This document shows, one piece after another, positions 1 to 9,697 of a stretch of 64,000 nt of DNA. Position 1 is the first letter of the stretch. Every line of letters begins with the position of its first letter. The DNA lies in assembly GCF_001314875.1 (NCBI RefSeq), contig NZ_LJZS01000001.1, positions 62,001 to 126,000 of the forward strand, written 5' to 3'. The notes beneath the pieces are model-generated. The model saw nothing but the letters and a program-made list of their open reading frames with translations. It was not told where the DNA came from and did not search any database. This DNA comes from Halomonas sp. HL-48. Lineage in GTDB: Bacteria > Pseudomonadota > Gammaproteobacteria > Pseudomonadales > Halomonadaceae. A program made the translations under genes and the position numbers.

Positions 1-16
1 CCAGCCAGGAGCTTGC

Positions 17-1027
17 ATGTCTTCATCGCGGATTAACGCCCTAACGACCTGGGCCGCGCATCAACACGATCTTGGCGCAGACGCCATTTCCATCGCCCCC
101 GCCGGCGGCGACGCCAGCTTTCGGCGCTATTTCCGGCTTACCCTCCCCGACGGCACCACTCAGGTGGTGATGGACGCTCCTCCCCAACAGGAGGATAGCC
201 AGCCGTTTGTGGCCATTGCCCGACGCCTGCACAGCGCGGGTCTGCCGGTGCCCCAGGTGCATGCCGCCGACTACGCCCAGGGCTTTCTGTTGCTCGACGA
301 CTTGGGCAGCACACCCTTGCAGCAGCTGTTTACCGATGATGCGGTTGTCCGAGGCTACCATAATCAGGCGCTGACGCTGATCGCCGATTTACAAAATCGT
401 GTTTCGCCAACGTCACTGCCGGCCTACGACGCAGCGCTGCTGGGCCGCGAACTCGATCTGTTCCCCGAGTGGTGCCTGAATGACTGGCTGGGCCTGTCAG
501 CGCCCGACAGCTGGACGGCGCTGCGCGACGAGCTGATCGACCAGGCCCTGGCCCAGCCCGTGGTCTTCGTCCACCGCGATTTTGACGCCATGAATTTAAT
601 GGTCCATCACCAGCAACTGTTCATGATCGATTTTCAGGACGCAGTGGCCGGCCCGATCAGCTACGACGTCATTTCACTGCTGCGCGGGCGCTACCGGCGC
701 TTCAGCGATGAGCAGTTTGCTGCCTTCGTGGAGGCCTTTCATCATGCCGCCCAGCGCGATGGTCGACTGTCCCAACGCCACGACGTCGCCACCTTTCTCA
801 AGCAGTGCCAGGCCATGGCCGCCCAGCGAACCCTCAAGGTATTGGGCATTTTCTGCCGTCTGACCCTGCGCGATCACAAAACGGGTTACCTGGCGCGGCT
901 GCCCCACTTTCTCGATCACCTGGACGATAGCCTGGCCGGATTGCCGGCGCACGATGACTTTGCCCGCTGGGCACAGGGTACGCTGCGCCCGGCGATCATG
1001 GCGCGCCTGAACGAGGCAGACGTATGA
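17..1027 (+). CDS. amgK: N-acetylmuramate/N-acetylglucosamine kinase AmgK
   Basis: Cytoplasmic sugar kinase of the aminoglycoside phosphotransferase fold. In the peptidoglycan recycling route known from Pseudomonas it phosphorylates MurNAc (and GlcNAc) at the anomeric carbon, bypassing de novo UDP-MurNAc synthesis. The catalytic loop HRDFDAMN is at residues 186-193 and the metal-binding DFQD at 205-208. At 336 residues it is of normal family length. An AGGAG ribosome site lies 5 bases before the ATG. Its stop overlaps the murU start (ATGA), so the two are translationally coupled. That pairing is what separates AmgK from other phosphotransferases. The upstream context is outside the window. 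Confidence 0.93.
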   Translation: MSSSRINALTTWAAHQHDLGADAISIAPAGGDASFRRYFRLTLPDGTTQVVMDAPPQQEDSQPFVAIARRLHSAGLPVPQVHAADYAQGFLLLDDLGSTPLQQLFTDDAVVRGYHNQALTLIADLQNRVSPTSLPAYDAALLGRELDLFPEWCLNDWLGLSAPDSWTALRDELIDQALAQPVVFVHRDFDAMNLMVHHQQLFMIDFQDAVAGPISYDVISLLRGRYRRFSDEQFAAFVEAFHHAAQRDGRLSQRHDVATFLKQCQAMAAQRTLKVLGIFCRLTLRDHKTGYLARLPHFLDHLDDSLAGLPAHDDFARWAQGTLRPAIMARLNEADV

Positions 1028-1698
1028 AAGCCATGATTCTGGCCGCCGGGCTCGGCAAACGCATGCGCCCGCTCACCGATCACTGCCCCAAACCCTTGCT
1101 GCCGGTCGCCGGCAAACCGCTCATCGTGCACCACCTGGAGCGACTCAAGCGTGCCGGCATTGACCAAATAGTGATCAATGTCAGCTACCGGGCGGAGCAG
1201 ATTATTCAGGCGCTCGGTGACGGCCGGGCGTATGGCGTCTCCATCCAGTGGAGCCGTGAAGCCACCCCGCTGGAAACCGGCGGCGGCATTTACCAAGCGC
1301 TGCCGCTACTCGGTGAGGCGCCCTTCCTGCTGCTCAACGGCGATATCTGGTGCGAGGCTCTGCCCAGCGAGCACGCCTTGGCCGCCCAGGATCTGGCCCA
1401 CCTGGTATTGGTCGACAACCCCGACCACCACCCCGACGGGGACTTCGCGCTGCGCGCTGGCCGGGTCTATCAGCACCCCGCGCCGCGTCTGACCTATGCG
1501 GGTATCAGCCTGATTCGACCGGCGCTACTGGCGAACCAGACGGCGGGCGCCTTTGCCCTGGCGCCGCTGTTGCGAGAGGCAATAGATGCCGGCCGGGTGA
1601 GCGGTGAACACATGCCTCACCACTGGGTCGACGTCGGCACGCCCGAGCGGCTGGCCGCGCTTGATGACCACCTGCAACACCTGGGAGCCCGAGAATGA
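1024..1698 (+). CDS. murU: N-acetylmuramate alpha-1-phosphate uridylyltransferase MurU
   Basis: Nucleotidyltransferase of the NTP_transferase family that turns MurNAc-1-phosphate, the AmgK product, into UDP-MurNAc. The N-terminus carries the signature [18 protein letters not shown] followed by [12 protein letters not shown], the nucleotide-binding loop and substrate lysine of sugar-phosphate uridylyltransferases. At 224 residues it matches MurU rather than the longer GlmU or GalU. It starts inside the amgK stop codon and ends inside the start of the next gene, so three genes run as one tightly packed operon. Confidence 0.93.
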   Translation: MKAMILAAGLGKRMRPLTDHCPKPLLPVAGKPLIVHHLERLKRAGIDQIVINVSYRAEQIIQALGDGRAYGVSIQWSREATPLETGGGIYQALPLLGEAPFLLLNGDIWCEALPSEHALAAQDLAHLVLVDNPDHHPDGDFALRAGRVYQHPAPRLTYAGISLIRPALLANQTAGAFALAPLLREAIDAGRVSGEHMPHHWVDVGTPERLAALDDHLQHLGARE

Positions 1699-2090
1699 GC
1701 GCCGACCACCTCGGCGCCGATATTGCCACCACACCGCTGGTGGCGGTATACGGCACGCTGAAGAAAGGACTCAACAACGCCCACTGGCTGTCTGCGGCGA
1801 CCTGGCTCGGGTCCGACACCAGCACTGACCTGACCCTCTACGACATCGGACCCTACCCCGGTGCCAAGTGGCAAAGCTCCCGCGGTATCACCCTCGAAGT
1901 CTATCGCGTGACGGCAAGCCAGCTCGCCGACCTCGATGTGCTGGAGGATCACCGTCCAGAAACCCCGGCTCGGGGTGAGTACCAGCGTCGGCTGATTACC
2001 ACGCGTTTCGGCACGGCCTGGGTTTACCTTTACAACCCAAGCGTGGCAGGACGCGAGATGATTGACGAGGGCGGCTGGCCACGACAATGA
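1695..2090 (+). CDS. Gamma-glutamylcyclotransferase-like (AIG2/GGCT fold) protein
   Basis: A 131-residue GGCT-like protein. The fold is marked by [10 protein letters not shown] near residues 16-25, which forms the substrate loop, and by LDVLEDHR further on. Family members cyclise gamma-glutamyl amines or peptides to 5-oxoproline, but many bacterial members have no assigned substrate. It overlaps murU by ATGA, so it belongs to the amgK-murU operon. A link to recycling of gamma-glutamyl (D-Glu) peptidoglycan fragments is tempting but only inferred from position. Confidence 0.8.
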   Translation: MSADHLGADIATTPLVAVYGTLKKGLNNAHWLSAATWLGSDTSTDLTLYDIGPYPGAKWQSSRGITLEVYRVTASQLADLDVLEDHRPETPARGEYQRRLITTRFGTAWVYLYNPSVAGREMIDEGGWPRQ

Positions 2091-2174
2091 GACAGCGCGC
2101 CGCCGATAAGAAATGTTATGCTGCGCGACTTAGTTGAGTCGCCTGAATCAAGTCGCCAGGATGAGGAGAGCAAC

Positions 2175-2594
2175 GTGAAAGCACGGGTAAAATGGACAGA
2201 TGGTCGCCAGTTCGTGGCCGAGTCGGGCAGCGGACATAGCGTCGTGATCGACGGCCCGCCGGATCATGGCGGCCGCAATACCGGCCCTCGGCCGATGGAA
2301 ATGCTGTTGATGGGCATGGGCAGCTGCACCGCCTTCGATATCCTTAATATTCTCGACAAGGCGCGTGCCGACGTGACCGACTGTGTGGCCGAACTGGATG
2401 CCGAGCGTGCCGATAGCGTGCCGTCGGTGTTTACCCGTATCCACGTACACTTTGTGGTGACCGGCCGCGCCCTGAAAGAAAAACAGGTCCAGCGCGCCGT
2501 CGAGCTGTCGGCCGAGAAGTACTGCAGTGCGTCGATCATGCTGACCAACGGCGGCGTGGATATCACTCATTCGTTCGAGATTGTCGAGGCCTAA
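2175..2594 (+). CDS. OsmC-family redox protein, YhfA-like
   Basis: OsmC/Ohr-fold protein of 139 residues that closely resembles E. coli YhfA in layout: KARVKWTDG at the start, PMEMLLMGMGSC in the middle and EKYCSASIML near the end. The two conserved cysteines (GSC and KYC) are the usual peroxidatic/resolving pair of this superfamily, though YhfA-type proteins have no firm substrate. I chose the GTG start at 2175 because GAGGAGAG precedes it at a good distance and because homologues begin there. An in-frame ATG at 2118 would add 19 unconserved residues. In Pseudomonas an OsmC-like gene also sits directly before speD. Confidence 0.85.
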   Translation: MKARVKWTDGRQFVAESGSGHSVVIDGPPDHGGRNTGPRPMEMLLMGMGSCTAFDILNILDKARADVTDCVAELDAERADSVPSVFTRIHVHFVVTGRALKEKQVQRAVELSAEKYCSASIMLTNGGVDITHSFEIVEA

Positions 2595-2822
2595 GCCGGC
2601 TCAGGCCCGGCGGGTCACGAAAAAACTTGCCCGGCTGGATGCATCACAAGCCTGGGACGGGCATAATACGCCCGCTTGTTTGTGGCGCCTGGGATCAACG
2701 GGTGCTGGATTGAGTGCTCCTCACCATGAGTGACAGTGCCTTCCCGGCCAGCACTGCCACCCATGACCGGTTCCGGCGTTGGCTCGTCGGGGTGTTTTCA
2801 TCTGCCATAGGGAGGTTCGGAC

Positions 2823-3617
2823 ATGTCAGATAATCTCCGACTCCACGGGTTTAACAACCTGACCAGTTCGCTAAGCTTTAACATTTACGACATCTGTTAC
2901 GCTAAGACTGAAGAGCAGCGTGCGGCTTATATCGATTATATCGATGAGCTTTACAATGCCGAACGGTTGACGCAGATCCTCAAGGACGTGACCAACATCA
3001 TTGGCGCGCACGTGCTGAATATTTCGCGCCAGGATTACGAGCCCCACGGCGCCAGCGTGACCATTCTGATTGCCGAACACGAGCTGGATGAAACAGATCC
3101 CGAGCAAACGGAACCGGGCCCCGGCCCGCTGCCCGAAACCGTGGTCGCCCACCTCGACAAGAGCCATGTCACCGTCCACAGCTATCCCGAGTCCCACCCG
3201 GACAACGGCATCAGCACCTTCCGCCTGGACATCGATGTGTCGACCTGTGGCCATATCAGCCCCCTCAAGGCGCTGAACTACCTGATTCACAGCTTTGACT
3301 CCGATATCGTGACCATGGACTACCGGGTGCGTGGCTTTACCCGCGACGTCGACGGCAAAAAGCTGTTCATCGATCACGACATCACCTCGATCCAGGACTA
3401 CCTGGCCGAAGACACCAAGCACGCCTATCAGATGATCGACGTCAACGTGTATCAGGAAAACATGTTCCACACCAAGATGCTGCTCAAGAACTTCGAGCTG
3501 GATAACTATCTGTTCGGCACCACGCAGCGGGACATCACCTTCGAGGAAGCACGCAATATCGAAAGCCGCCTGCGCAAGGAAATGCTAGAAATTTTCTACT
3601 CGCGCAATCTCGACTGA
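2823..3617 (+). CDS. speD: S-adenosylmethionine decarboxylase proenzyme SpeD
   Basis: Makes decarboxylated S-adenosylmethionine, the aminopropyl donor for spermidine. It is translated as a proenzyme that cleaves itself at K113-S114 ([13 protein letters not shown]) so that Ser114 becomes the pyruvoyl cofactor. The catalytic cysteine is in [15 protein letters not shown] (Cys142). At 264 residues it matches the enterobacterial type exactly. A GGGAGG ribosome site precedes the ATG. No speE is present in the window. A strong hairpin terminator follows. The 228 bases upstream hold no recognisable gene or SAM riboswitch. Confidence 0.95.
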   Translation: MSDNLRLHGFNNLTSSLSFNIYDICYAKTEEQRAAYIDYIDELYNAERLTQILKDVTNIIGAHVLNISRQDYEPHGASVTILIAEHELDETDPEQTEPGPGPLPETVVAHLDKSHVTVHSYPESHPDNGISTFRLDIDVSTCGHISPLKALNYLIHSFDSDIVTMDYRVRGFTRDVDGKKLFIDHDITSIQDYLAEDTKHAYQMIDVNVYQENMFHTKMLLKNFELDNYLFGTTQRDITFEEARNIESRLRKEMLEIFYSRNLD

Positions 3618-3636
3618 CCGGATGACACGCAAACGA

Positions 3637-3666
3637 AAAGCCGACGTTAAATGCGTCGGCTTTTTT
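3637..3666. terminator. Rho-independent terminator, probably bidirectional, after speD and lpxL
   Basis: A 7-bp GC-rich stem (GCCGACG at 3640-3646 with CGTCGGC at 3654-3660) and a 7-base loop are followed by six T on the plus strand. The minus strand reads a T-rich run after the same stem, so it may also stop lpxL transcripts coming from the right. Confidence 0.9.
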
Positions 3667-3707
3667 GTGGCAGTACGCTTTTGTTGGCGGTAATAGCGTC
3701 TTTCAGG

Positions 3708-4622
3708 CTAATACACGCCCGGCTCGCCTTCCGGCCGCGTCTTGAAGCGTCGATGCAGCCATAAGTACTGCTCGGGATGGCGACGAATAGACTGCTCGAT
3801 AAAGGCATTGATCCGCGTGGCATCGGCGACCTCATCGCGGCTTGGATAGTTTTCCAGCGCAGGCAGCCACTCATAGGTGTAGGTGCGGTTATCCGGGTTG
3901 CGGTAGAAAATCAGCGGCACCACTTGCGCGCCGGTCATCCGTGCGATTTTGGCGGTCAGCCGCACCGTTGCCGCCTGCTGACCGAAAAACGGCGCGAACA
4001 CGCTGGCATCACGGCCAAAATCCTGGTCGGGGGAATACCATACCGAATACCCCTCTTTCAGTCGGCGCACCACGCCACGCAGGTCGTGGCGGTGGATCAT
4101 CTGCCCGAATACGCGCGAGCGGGCCCGGGTCATGAAACGGTCGAACAGCGGATTGTTGTGTGGCCGGTAAACCGCGTCCGACGTGAAAAACAGCGAGTGT
4201 AGCGAGCCGCCCAGATCCAGCGGCGAAAAATGCACGCCGATAATCAACACGCCTTTGCCCTGCGCCTGGGCCCTGGCGAGGTTTTCTTCACCAACACCGG
4301 CGACGCGATGGCGAAAATCCTCGGGGCTTCGACACCACGCCACGGCGGTTTCCAATAAGCCAATGCCATTGGCGATAAACGTCTGCTTGACCAGCCGACG
4401 CTGTTCGGCAGGGCTTTTTTCGGGAAAACAGAGCGCTATGTTGACGTCGGTAATGTGTCGACGGCGCTTGGCAAAGCGCCAGGCCAAACGCCCGATCGCC
4501 GAGCCGATCGCCATATTCAGCCGCCAGGGAAACCAGGCCACCACATACATGGAGGCAATCCCCAGCCAGGTAAGCCAGAAGCGCGGGTGCGCGAAAGAGC
4601 GTGGATAGCTTGATCGTGACAT
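3708..4622 (-). CDS. lpxL: Lipid A biosynthesis lauroyl-type acyltransferase (LpxL/HtrB family)
   Basis: Inner-membrane late acyltransferase that adds a secondary acyl chain to Kdo2-lipid IVA. The HX4D catalytic motif is present as HFSPLD (His131, Asp136). The N-terminus has the usual hydrophobic anchor (about residues 15-40), and SVWYSPDQDFG is typical of HtrB/LpxL. At 304 residues it is of family length. It could be LpxP or LpxM, which share the fold; one late acyltransferase cannot be assigned to its acyl chain by eye. It lies 12 bases after alr, suggesting co-transcription. Confidence 0.88.
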   Translation of the reverse strand: MSRSSYPRSFAHPRFWLTWLGIASMYVVAWFPWRLNMAIGSAIGRLAWRFAKRRRHITDVNIALCFPEKSPAEQRRLVKQTFIANGIGLLETAVAWCRSPEDFRHRVAGVGEENLARAQAQGKGVLIIGVHFSPLDLGGSLHSLFFTSDAVYRPHNNPLFDRFMTRARSRVFGQMIHRHDLRGVVRRLKEGYSVWYSPDQDFGRDASVFAPFFGQQAATVRLTAKIARMTGAQVVPLIFYRNPDNRTYTYEWLPALENYPSRDEVADATRINAFIEQSIRRHPEQYLWLHRRFKTRPEGEPGVY

Positions 4623-4634
4623 GCGGTTCGCCCT

Positions 4635-5735
4635 TTAACCAAAAGCGCCATGATAGCGGCGCGGCACACGGGGCAACACCCCTGTCAGCAGGGTATAGCT
4701 GATGGTATCGCAGCCGCGGGCCACTTCATCGACCGACAGCACCGCGCCATTGTCGGCGCGCCCCCACAGCACCACCTCACTACCGATGGCCGCCTCAGCC
4801 ACGTCGCTGACATCTACCGTGAACATATCCATGGACACCTTGCCCGCCAGGGGGCAGCGCTGACCGTTCACCAATACCGGGGTGCCGTCCTGGGCATGGC
4901 GATCGTAGCCATCGCCATAGCCTCCCGCGACCACCGCGATTCGCGAGCGACGCGGCGCCCGCCAACGGCCGCCATAACCCACCGGCTCGCCAGCCGCCAC
5001 ATCGCGCAGGGCGATGATCTCGGAGCGCAGCGTCATGACCGGGCGCAGTGCGTCAGTGGCCGTTGTCGTGGTTTCCAGCGGATTGCTGCCATAGAGCATG
5101 ATGCCCGGCCGGTTCCAGGCGCCGTGAGCGACCGGCCAGGCCAGGGTGGCGGGCGAGTTGGCCAGGCATAGCGGCGCATTCAGGCCCTCGCCAAGCGCCT
5201 GCAAGCGTTCCATCTGCCGGTGGAAATAGCGGCTATCCGCGGCGTCGGCGGTGGCAAAGTGGCTCATCAGATGCAGCGCGGTGGCCTGGGGCGCTTCGCT
5301 GAGCCGCTGCCAGACGGCGCTGACGTCGTCGGGGGCGAATCCTAGACGATGCATGCCCGAATCCACCTTCACCCAGACGGGAATCGGCGCACTCGGCGAA
5401 AAAGCCAGCAGCGCCTCTACCTGCCAGTCGCTGTGCACCGCCATCCACAGCCGATGCTGATCGACCAGCGTCAGCTCATCGGCGCTGAAGATGCCTTCCA
5501 GCAGCATAATCGGCGTGGTGATGCCGCCTTCACGCAGCGCCAGCGCTTCCTCCAGGCTGGCGACGGCGAACGCCGGGGCATCGGCCGCCAGGGCACGGGC
5601 ACAGTCAAGGGCGCCGTGTCCGTAGGCGTCGGCCTTGATGACCGCCACTGAGCGGCTATGTGGCGCGCACTGGCACGCCAGCTGATAGTTATGACGCAAT
5701 GCGTCCAGATCAATATGGGCCACCAGCGGGCGCAT
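4635..5735 (-). CDS. alr: Alanine racemase Alr
   Basis: PLP enzyme that interconverts L- and D-alanine for peptidoglycan. The PLP lysine is Lys34 in VIKADAYGHG. The acid-base tyrosine region GYGDGYDR and the CPLAGKVSMDMFTVDV segment are both present. At 366 residues with no signal peptide it is the usual cytoplasmic enzyme rather than a periplasmic broad-spectrum racemase. It is the promoter-proximal gene of an alr-lpxL pair. Confidence 0.95.
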   Translation of the reverse strand: MRPLVAHIDLDALRHNYQLACQCAPHSRSVAVIKADAYGHGALDCARALAADAPAFAVASLEEALALREGGITTPIMLLEGIFSADELTLVDQHRLWMAVHSDWQVEALLAFSPSAPIPVWVKVDSGMHRLGFAPDDVSAVWQRLSEAPQATALHLMSHFATADAADSRYFHRQMERLQALGEGLNAPLCLANSPATLAWPVAHGAWNRPGIMLYGSNPLETTTTATDALRPVMTLRSEIIALRDVAAGEPVGYGGRWRAPRRSRIAVVAGGYGDGYDRHAQDGTPVLVNGQRCPLAGKVSMDMFTVDVSDVAEAAIGSEVVLWGRADNGAVLSVDEVARGCDTISYTLLTGVLPRVPRRYHGAFG

Positions 5736-5791
5736 GAGGCTGTCTCGCTTGTTACTGAACGGTCAGGTTGAATGCTATCGCACAATAAAGT

Positions 5792-5812
5792 CACCGGGCG
5801 CTTGGCCCGGTG
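5792..5812 (-). terminator. Probable rpoS terminator
   Basis: Downstream of rpoS on the minus strand a perfect 8-bp stem CACCGGGC/GCCCGGTG with a 5-base loop is followed by GACTTTATT. The stem is strong but the U tract is short and broken, so termination may be partial, with read-through toward alr. Confidence 0.55.
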
Positions 5813-5846
5813 TCTGCTTGGTACAACAATGCTAAACGAACGGTCG

Positions 5847-6818
5847 CTAGCTCTCGAAGATCGACGCCAGCGACAGGCCCTGCTTCTCGAGGGATCGGCG
5901 CAGCTTCTTTAGCGCTTCCACCTGGATCTGGCGAACGCGCTCGCGGGTCAGGCCGATCTCGGCGCCAACTTCTTCCAGGGTGGCCGCCTCATGGCCGCGC
6001 AACCCGAAACGGCGCACCACCACCTCCCGCTGCTTCTCATTGAGCTCGTCGAGCCAGTGGTCAACGTGCTCCTTGACGTCACCATCGACCAGACTCGCCT
6101 CCGGCCCGTGGTCGTCATCGTCGCTCAGCGTATCGATGAGCGGTTTGTCGCTTTCGCCGCCCATCGGGTAGTCGACCGACGAGACACGCTCGTTAAGCCC
6201 GAGCATCTTTTTGACCGTTTCCACCGGCTTGTCGAGATGCTCGGCGATTTCCTCGGCCGTGGCCTCGTGATCCAGCTTTTGGGTCAGCTCGCGGGCCGCG
6301 CGCAAATAGATATTGAGCTCTTTGACCACGTGGATGGGCAGCCGAATGGTACGCGTCTGATTCATCAGCGCCCGTTCGATGGTTTGCCGGATCCACCAGG
6401 TGGCGTAAGTCGAGAAGCGAAACCCGCGCTCGGGGTCGAACTTTTCGACGGCGCGAATCAGGCCTAGATTGCCCTCTTCAATCAGATCCAGCAGGGTCAA
6501 CCCACGGTTCAGGTAGCGGCGGGCAATCTTGACCACCAGGCGCAGGTTAGACTCGATCATCCGCGAACGTCCGAGCGGGTCGCCCTTGCGCGCCAGCCGT
6601 CCGTAATACACCTCTTCTTCGGGCGTCAGCAGCGGCGAAAAGCCGATTTCGTTGAGGTAGATCTGCGTGGCATCAAGGCTTTGATGCTGCTGACGGTCCT
6701 CGCGTCCTAACGCCTTCTCAAAAGCTTCTTCGGCGGCGGCCACCTCTTCGCCGTCGTCAAGTGCCTCTTCCACGGCGTTGAGGTCTACTTCCTGTAGATC
6801 TTTTTCCAGCATACTCAT
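5847..6818 (-). CDS. rpoS: RNA polymerase sigma factor RpoS
   Basis: Stationary-phase and general-stress sigma factor. Region 2 is very close to E. coli RpoS ([50 protein letters not shown]), and the C-terminal region 4 helix-turn-helix reads [21 protein letters not shown] place the start at 6818 (MSMLEKDLQ), giving 323 residues; an in-frame start at 6893 would add residues from the leader. The acidic N-terminus and the [16 protein letters not shown] segment after it are typical. nlpD lies immediately upstream, the arrangement in which the main rpoS promoter sits inside nlpD. Confidence 0.96.
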   Translation of the reverse strand: MSMLEKDLQEVDLNAVEEALDDGEEVAAAEEAFEKALGREDRQQHQSLDATQIYLNEIGFSPLLTPEEEVYYGRLARKGDPLGRSRMIESNLRLVVKIARRYLNRGLTLLDLIEEGNLGLIRAVEKFDPERGFRFSTYATWWIRQTIERALMNQTRTIRLPIHVVKELNIYLRAARELTQKLDHEATAEEIAEHLDKPVETVKKMLGLNERVSSVDYPMGGESDKPLIDTLSDDDDHGPEASLVDGDVKEHVDHWLDELNEKQREVVVRRFGLRGHEAATLEEVGAEIGLTRERVRQIQVEALKKLRRSLEKQGLSLASIFES

Positions 6819-6973
6819 GCGTCTTACCCCCGTTATATCGCCTATCCGCCCTTTAAAAAATCCGGAATGGGCCGCGCGGTGCCCGATTCCCATCGTTATT
6901 GTTATCTAAAGCGTTGACGCCGTTACCTGTCGCAATGGTTTGGGTAACGCACGTTTCACATGGCTGATATCGG

Positions 6974-8044
6974 TTAGCGTGACGGCAGAAACTCCAGGGG
7001 ATCTTGCGGCTGGCCTTCCTGGCGAACCTCGAAATGCAGTCTCACGTCTTCCGCGTCACTATCGCCCATGGTGGCAATCACTTCACCGGCTTCCACAACG
7101 TCGTTCTCGCTGACATTCAGGCTGTCGTTGTGCGCGTACGCGCTGAGAAATTGATCGTTGTGTTTGAGCAGGATGAGGTTACCGTAACCACGTACGCCGC
7201 TGCCTGCATATACCACAATGCCAGGACCGGCCGCTCTTACAGATTGCCCCTTTTCACCAGCGATATCAATCCCGGCGGTGATGCTATCGCCCTGACCGAA
7301 CTCGCTCACCACATCGCCGTCGCTGGGCCACTGCCAGTCAATCGTCTCGGCGGGGGTATAGGTACGCCCGTCACGGTCAGATGAGGCGTCATCATCGCTC
7401 GCCGAGGCAGTTTGCTCGTCGGCATCGTCATCCTCGGGCGCCGACTCAGTCTCCGCCTGGGCCTGCTCGGTTTGGCGGGGTTCGCTTTCGGACTCGGGCT
7501 CTTGTTCAGGCTCTGATTCGGGCTCAGGCGCGCTTTCGGCGGCCACGACTTCCTCACGCGGCGCCTCGGACGCGGCGTCAGCGACGTCTTGTGCCGCGTC
7601 AACGGCCCCACGCTCGGCGCTAATCCGTTGATTACGCTCGATAGCGGAATCATCGGGCAGCAGCCAGTCCATCTCCTGATCGTCGCTTGACGCTGAGGCA
7701 TCCGGCGCCAGGCCGCGGGCCACGGCGCCACTCGAGCCGGTGTCCGAGGATGCCGAAGCGCTCGCCGAGGACGTTTCAGCCCCCTCGCGCAAAGCAATCG
7801 TCTGGCCGGGATTAATCCGGTAAGGCGGCTCGATGTTGTTAATGGCAGCCACTTCGCGGTAATCGAGATTATGCTGCCAGGCGATGCCGTATAGCGTATC
7901 GCCTTCTTTAACCCGATACTCGGGGGAACGCTCCACCGCTTTACTGGCCTCGCTCAGATCGCGCACCTGGGGGCCACCCCCCTGCTGATTGGCGCAGCCG
8001 GCAACGGCCAACGCCAGTGCGGACATCATTACTATCTTACGCAT
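6974..8044 (-). CDS. nlpD: Lipoprotein NlpD, LysM + LytM (M23) amidase activator
   Basis: Outer-membrane lipoprotein that activates the septal amidase AmiC. The lipobox LAVAGC puts the lipidated cysteine at residue 17 of the start chosen here (8044); an in-frame ATG seven codons upstream would spoil the signal peptide. A LysM domain follows at about residues 43-90 (YRVKEGDTLYGIAWQHN). Next comes a long low-complexity Ser/Glu/Asp stretch (about 95-225), then a C-terminal M23 domain. That domain lacks the zinc ligands (GIDIAG where HxxxD is expected, LHFEVR where HxH is expected), so it is a non-catalytic activator like E. coli NlpD. The acidic spacer is unusually long and fits a halophile. Confidence 0.92.
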   Translation of the reverse strand: MRKIVMMSALALAVAGCANQQGGGPQVRDLSEASKAVERSPEYRVKEGDTLYGIAWQHNLDYREVAAINNIEPPYRINPGQTIALREGAETSSASASASSDTGSSGAVARGLAPDASASSDDQEMDWLLPDDSAIERNQRISAERGAVDAAQDVADAASEAPREEVVAAESAPEPESEPEQEPESESEPRQTEQAQAETESAPEDDDADEQTASASDDDASSDRDGRTYTPAETIDWQWPSDGDVVSEFGQGDSITAGIDIAGEKGQSVRAAGPGIVVYAGSGVRGYGNLILLKHNDQFLSAYAHNDSLNVSENDVVEAGEVIATMGDSDAEDVRLHFEVRQEGQPQDPLEFLPSR

Positions 8045-8051
8045 GCAAAGC

Positions 8052-9023
8052 CTACTCCTTTTCAACGGCAGAGGCGGTCTGGGGAGATGTTGGCGGCGTG
8101 CGTCTCAGCCCTCGCCGATGCAACATGACCACCAGTAACGCGCCAAACGCCATCAACGCGATCACACCCATGAGCTGCGCGGACCCACCCGTCAACTGCG
8201 CATAGTCACCGGGCAATAAATAACGGTGTTCCAACGGAATCATTTCACCCTCGCTACCCAGTTGGTAGCGAACTAATTCACGCCACGGCCAAAGCACGGG
8301 CAGTGAACCGACAATAAAACCTAACAATAATTGGAGCGTTGAACCACGGTGGTGTGTCAACAGCCACGAAAGCACCCGCGAGAAAAGCGCAAGGCCAATC
8401 AGACAGCCGCCGCCGAACAGCGCAATGGTGGCCAAATCAAAGCCGCGGATGGCTTCCATCACGGTACTGTAAAGCCCCATGGTCAACAGTAAAAAACTGC
8501 CTGATACCCCCGGCAACAGCATGGCACTGATGGCAATGCTCCCGGCCACTACCAATATCAGGGCTTCATTACCCAATGTTGACACCAGCGGCATCAAGCC
8601 AGGCAGCCATTGCGCCAACAACAACCCGGCGCCAAGCGGTAACAGGTAGCGCAGCTTGAAGCGGGTGCCCGAGTCACTCACGACAACCGCCGAGGCGGCG
8701 ACCAGACCAAAAAAGAAACCATCCAGCAACAGCGGGTGCGCCTCCATCAGCCATAACGCCAGATGCGCCACGCTGAAGAGGCTGATCACGATGCCGGCGA
8801 AAAGCGGCACTAGAAACGCCAGATTAAGGTGCTCGACAAGTCCGCGCCATCCGCCCTGGCGCCAGGCACCGAAGGCACTGGGACCAAACTGCTTGATGGT
8901 CAGGATCAGCTCTTCGTAGATGCCACTGATAAAGGCAATGGTGCCCCCCGACACCCCTGGCACCGCGTCGGCGGCGCCCATCCCGGCACCGGTTAATAAC
9001 AATCGTACGGGTTGACGCTTCAA
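8052..9023 (-). CDS. popT: DUF368 membrane protein, undecaprenyl-phosphate translocase (PopT family)
   Basis: Polytopic membrane protein of 323 residues that opens with the DUF368 hallmark GAADAVPGVSGGTIAFISG. A second internal copy of the motif reads SAMLLPGVSGSFLLLTMGLY, consistent with an inverted-repeat fold. DUF368 proteins were recently shown to recycle undecaprenyl phosphate across the membrane (PopT, alongside DedA-family UptA). It sits between pcm (4-base overlap) and nlpD (7-base gap), so it is co-transcribed with stress and envelope genes. E. coli lacks this gene at the locus. Confidence 0.85.
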   Translation of the reverse strand: MKRQPVRLLLTGAGMGAADAVPGVSGGTIAFISGIYEELILTIKQFGPSAFGAWRQGGWRGLVEHLNLAFLVPLFAGIVISLFSVAHLALWLMEAHPLLLDGFFFGLVAASAVVVSDSGTRFKLRYLLPLGAGLLLAQWLPGLMPLVSTLGNEALILVVAGSIAISAMLLPGVSGSFLLLTMGLYSTVMEAIRGFDLATIALFGGGCLIGLALFSRVLSWLLTHHRGSTLQLLLGFIVGSLPVLWPWRELVRYQLGSEGEMIPLEHRYLLPGDYAQLTGGSAQLMGVIALMAFGALLVVMLHRRGLRRTPPTSPQTASAVEKE

Positions 9024-9697
9024 TCGACCACTCCTTGCAATAGGGGAACAAACCGCACCGGCTCCAGGCGACGTTTTTCAAACGCATTGCCGATGCGCTT
9101 TATCTGGGTGAGCCACTGGCTGCCGTCGGGTGACTCAAGCGGCGCGATCAATACGCCGTCGGGGCTTAACTGTTCCAGCAGCGCTTCGGGCAGCGTTTGC
9201 GCGCAGGCGGTGAGTAGAATGACGTCGAAAGGCGCCGCGGCGGGCCAGCCTTCGCCGCCATCGGCAACAGCCAACGAGGCGCGCGCGCCCAGGCGGCTCA
9301 GGCGGAAGGCCGCGCGCCGATGCAGCGCCTCGATCCGCTCGAGTGAAAACAGCGTGTCGACCAGCCGCGCCAGGATAAGTGTCTGATACCCGGAACCGGT
9401 GCCGAGTTCCAATACCCGGCGAGGCTCGGCACGCAGCACCAGCTCGGTCATGCGTGCCACGATGAGCGGCTGGGACAGGGTCTGGCCAAAACCGATGGGT
9501 AGCGCGGTATCTTCGTAGGCGCGATGGGCCAGCGCTTCATCCACAAACAGATGACGCGGTTCGTTGGCCATGACGTCAAGCACCCGTGCATCGCTGATGC
9601 CTTGCTGCATCAGGCGTTGGACCATGCGGTCACGGGTACGCTGCGAGGTCATTCCCGTACCGCGCAGCTCTTCCGGCGACAGATCAGGCAAACGCAT
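9020..9697 (-). CDS. pcm: Protein-L-isoaspartate O-methyltransferase
   Basis: SAM-dependent repair enzyme that methylates L-isoaspartyl residues in aged proteins. The SAM-binding motif I is [18 protein letters not shown], preceded by the family segment [19 protein letters not shown]. At 225 residues it is of normal length. It overlaps surE by 14 bases upstream and the DUF368 gene by 4 bases downstream, in the conserved surE-pcm-nlpD-rpoS order. Confidence 0.95.
   Translation of the reverse strand: MRLPDLSPEELRGTGMTSQRTRDRMVQRLMQQGISDARVLDVMANEPRHLFVDEALAHRAYEDTALPIGFGQTLSQPLIVARMTELVLRAEPRRVLELGTGSGYQTLILARLVDTLFSLERIEALHRRAAFRLSRLGARASLAVADGGEGWPAAAPFDVILLTACAQTLPEALLEQLSPDGVLIAPLESPDGSQWLTQIKRIGNAFEKRRLEPVRFVPLLQGVVD

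Noticed and set aside
2595-2822. A SAM riboswitch upstream of speD
   Set aside because: No SAM-I, SAM-II or SAM/SAH-type core could be recognised, and the stem-loops there are short and GC-random.
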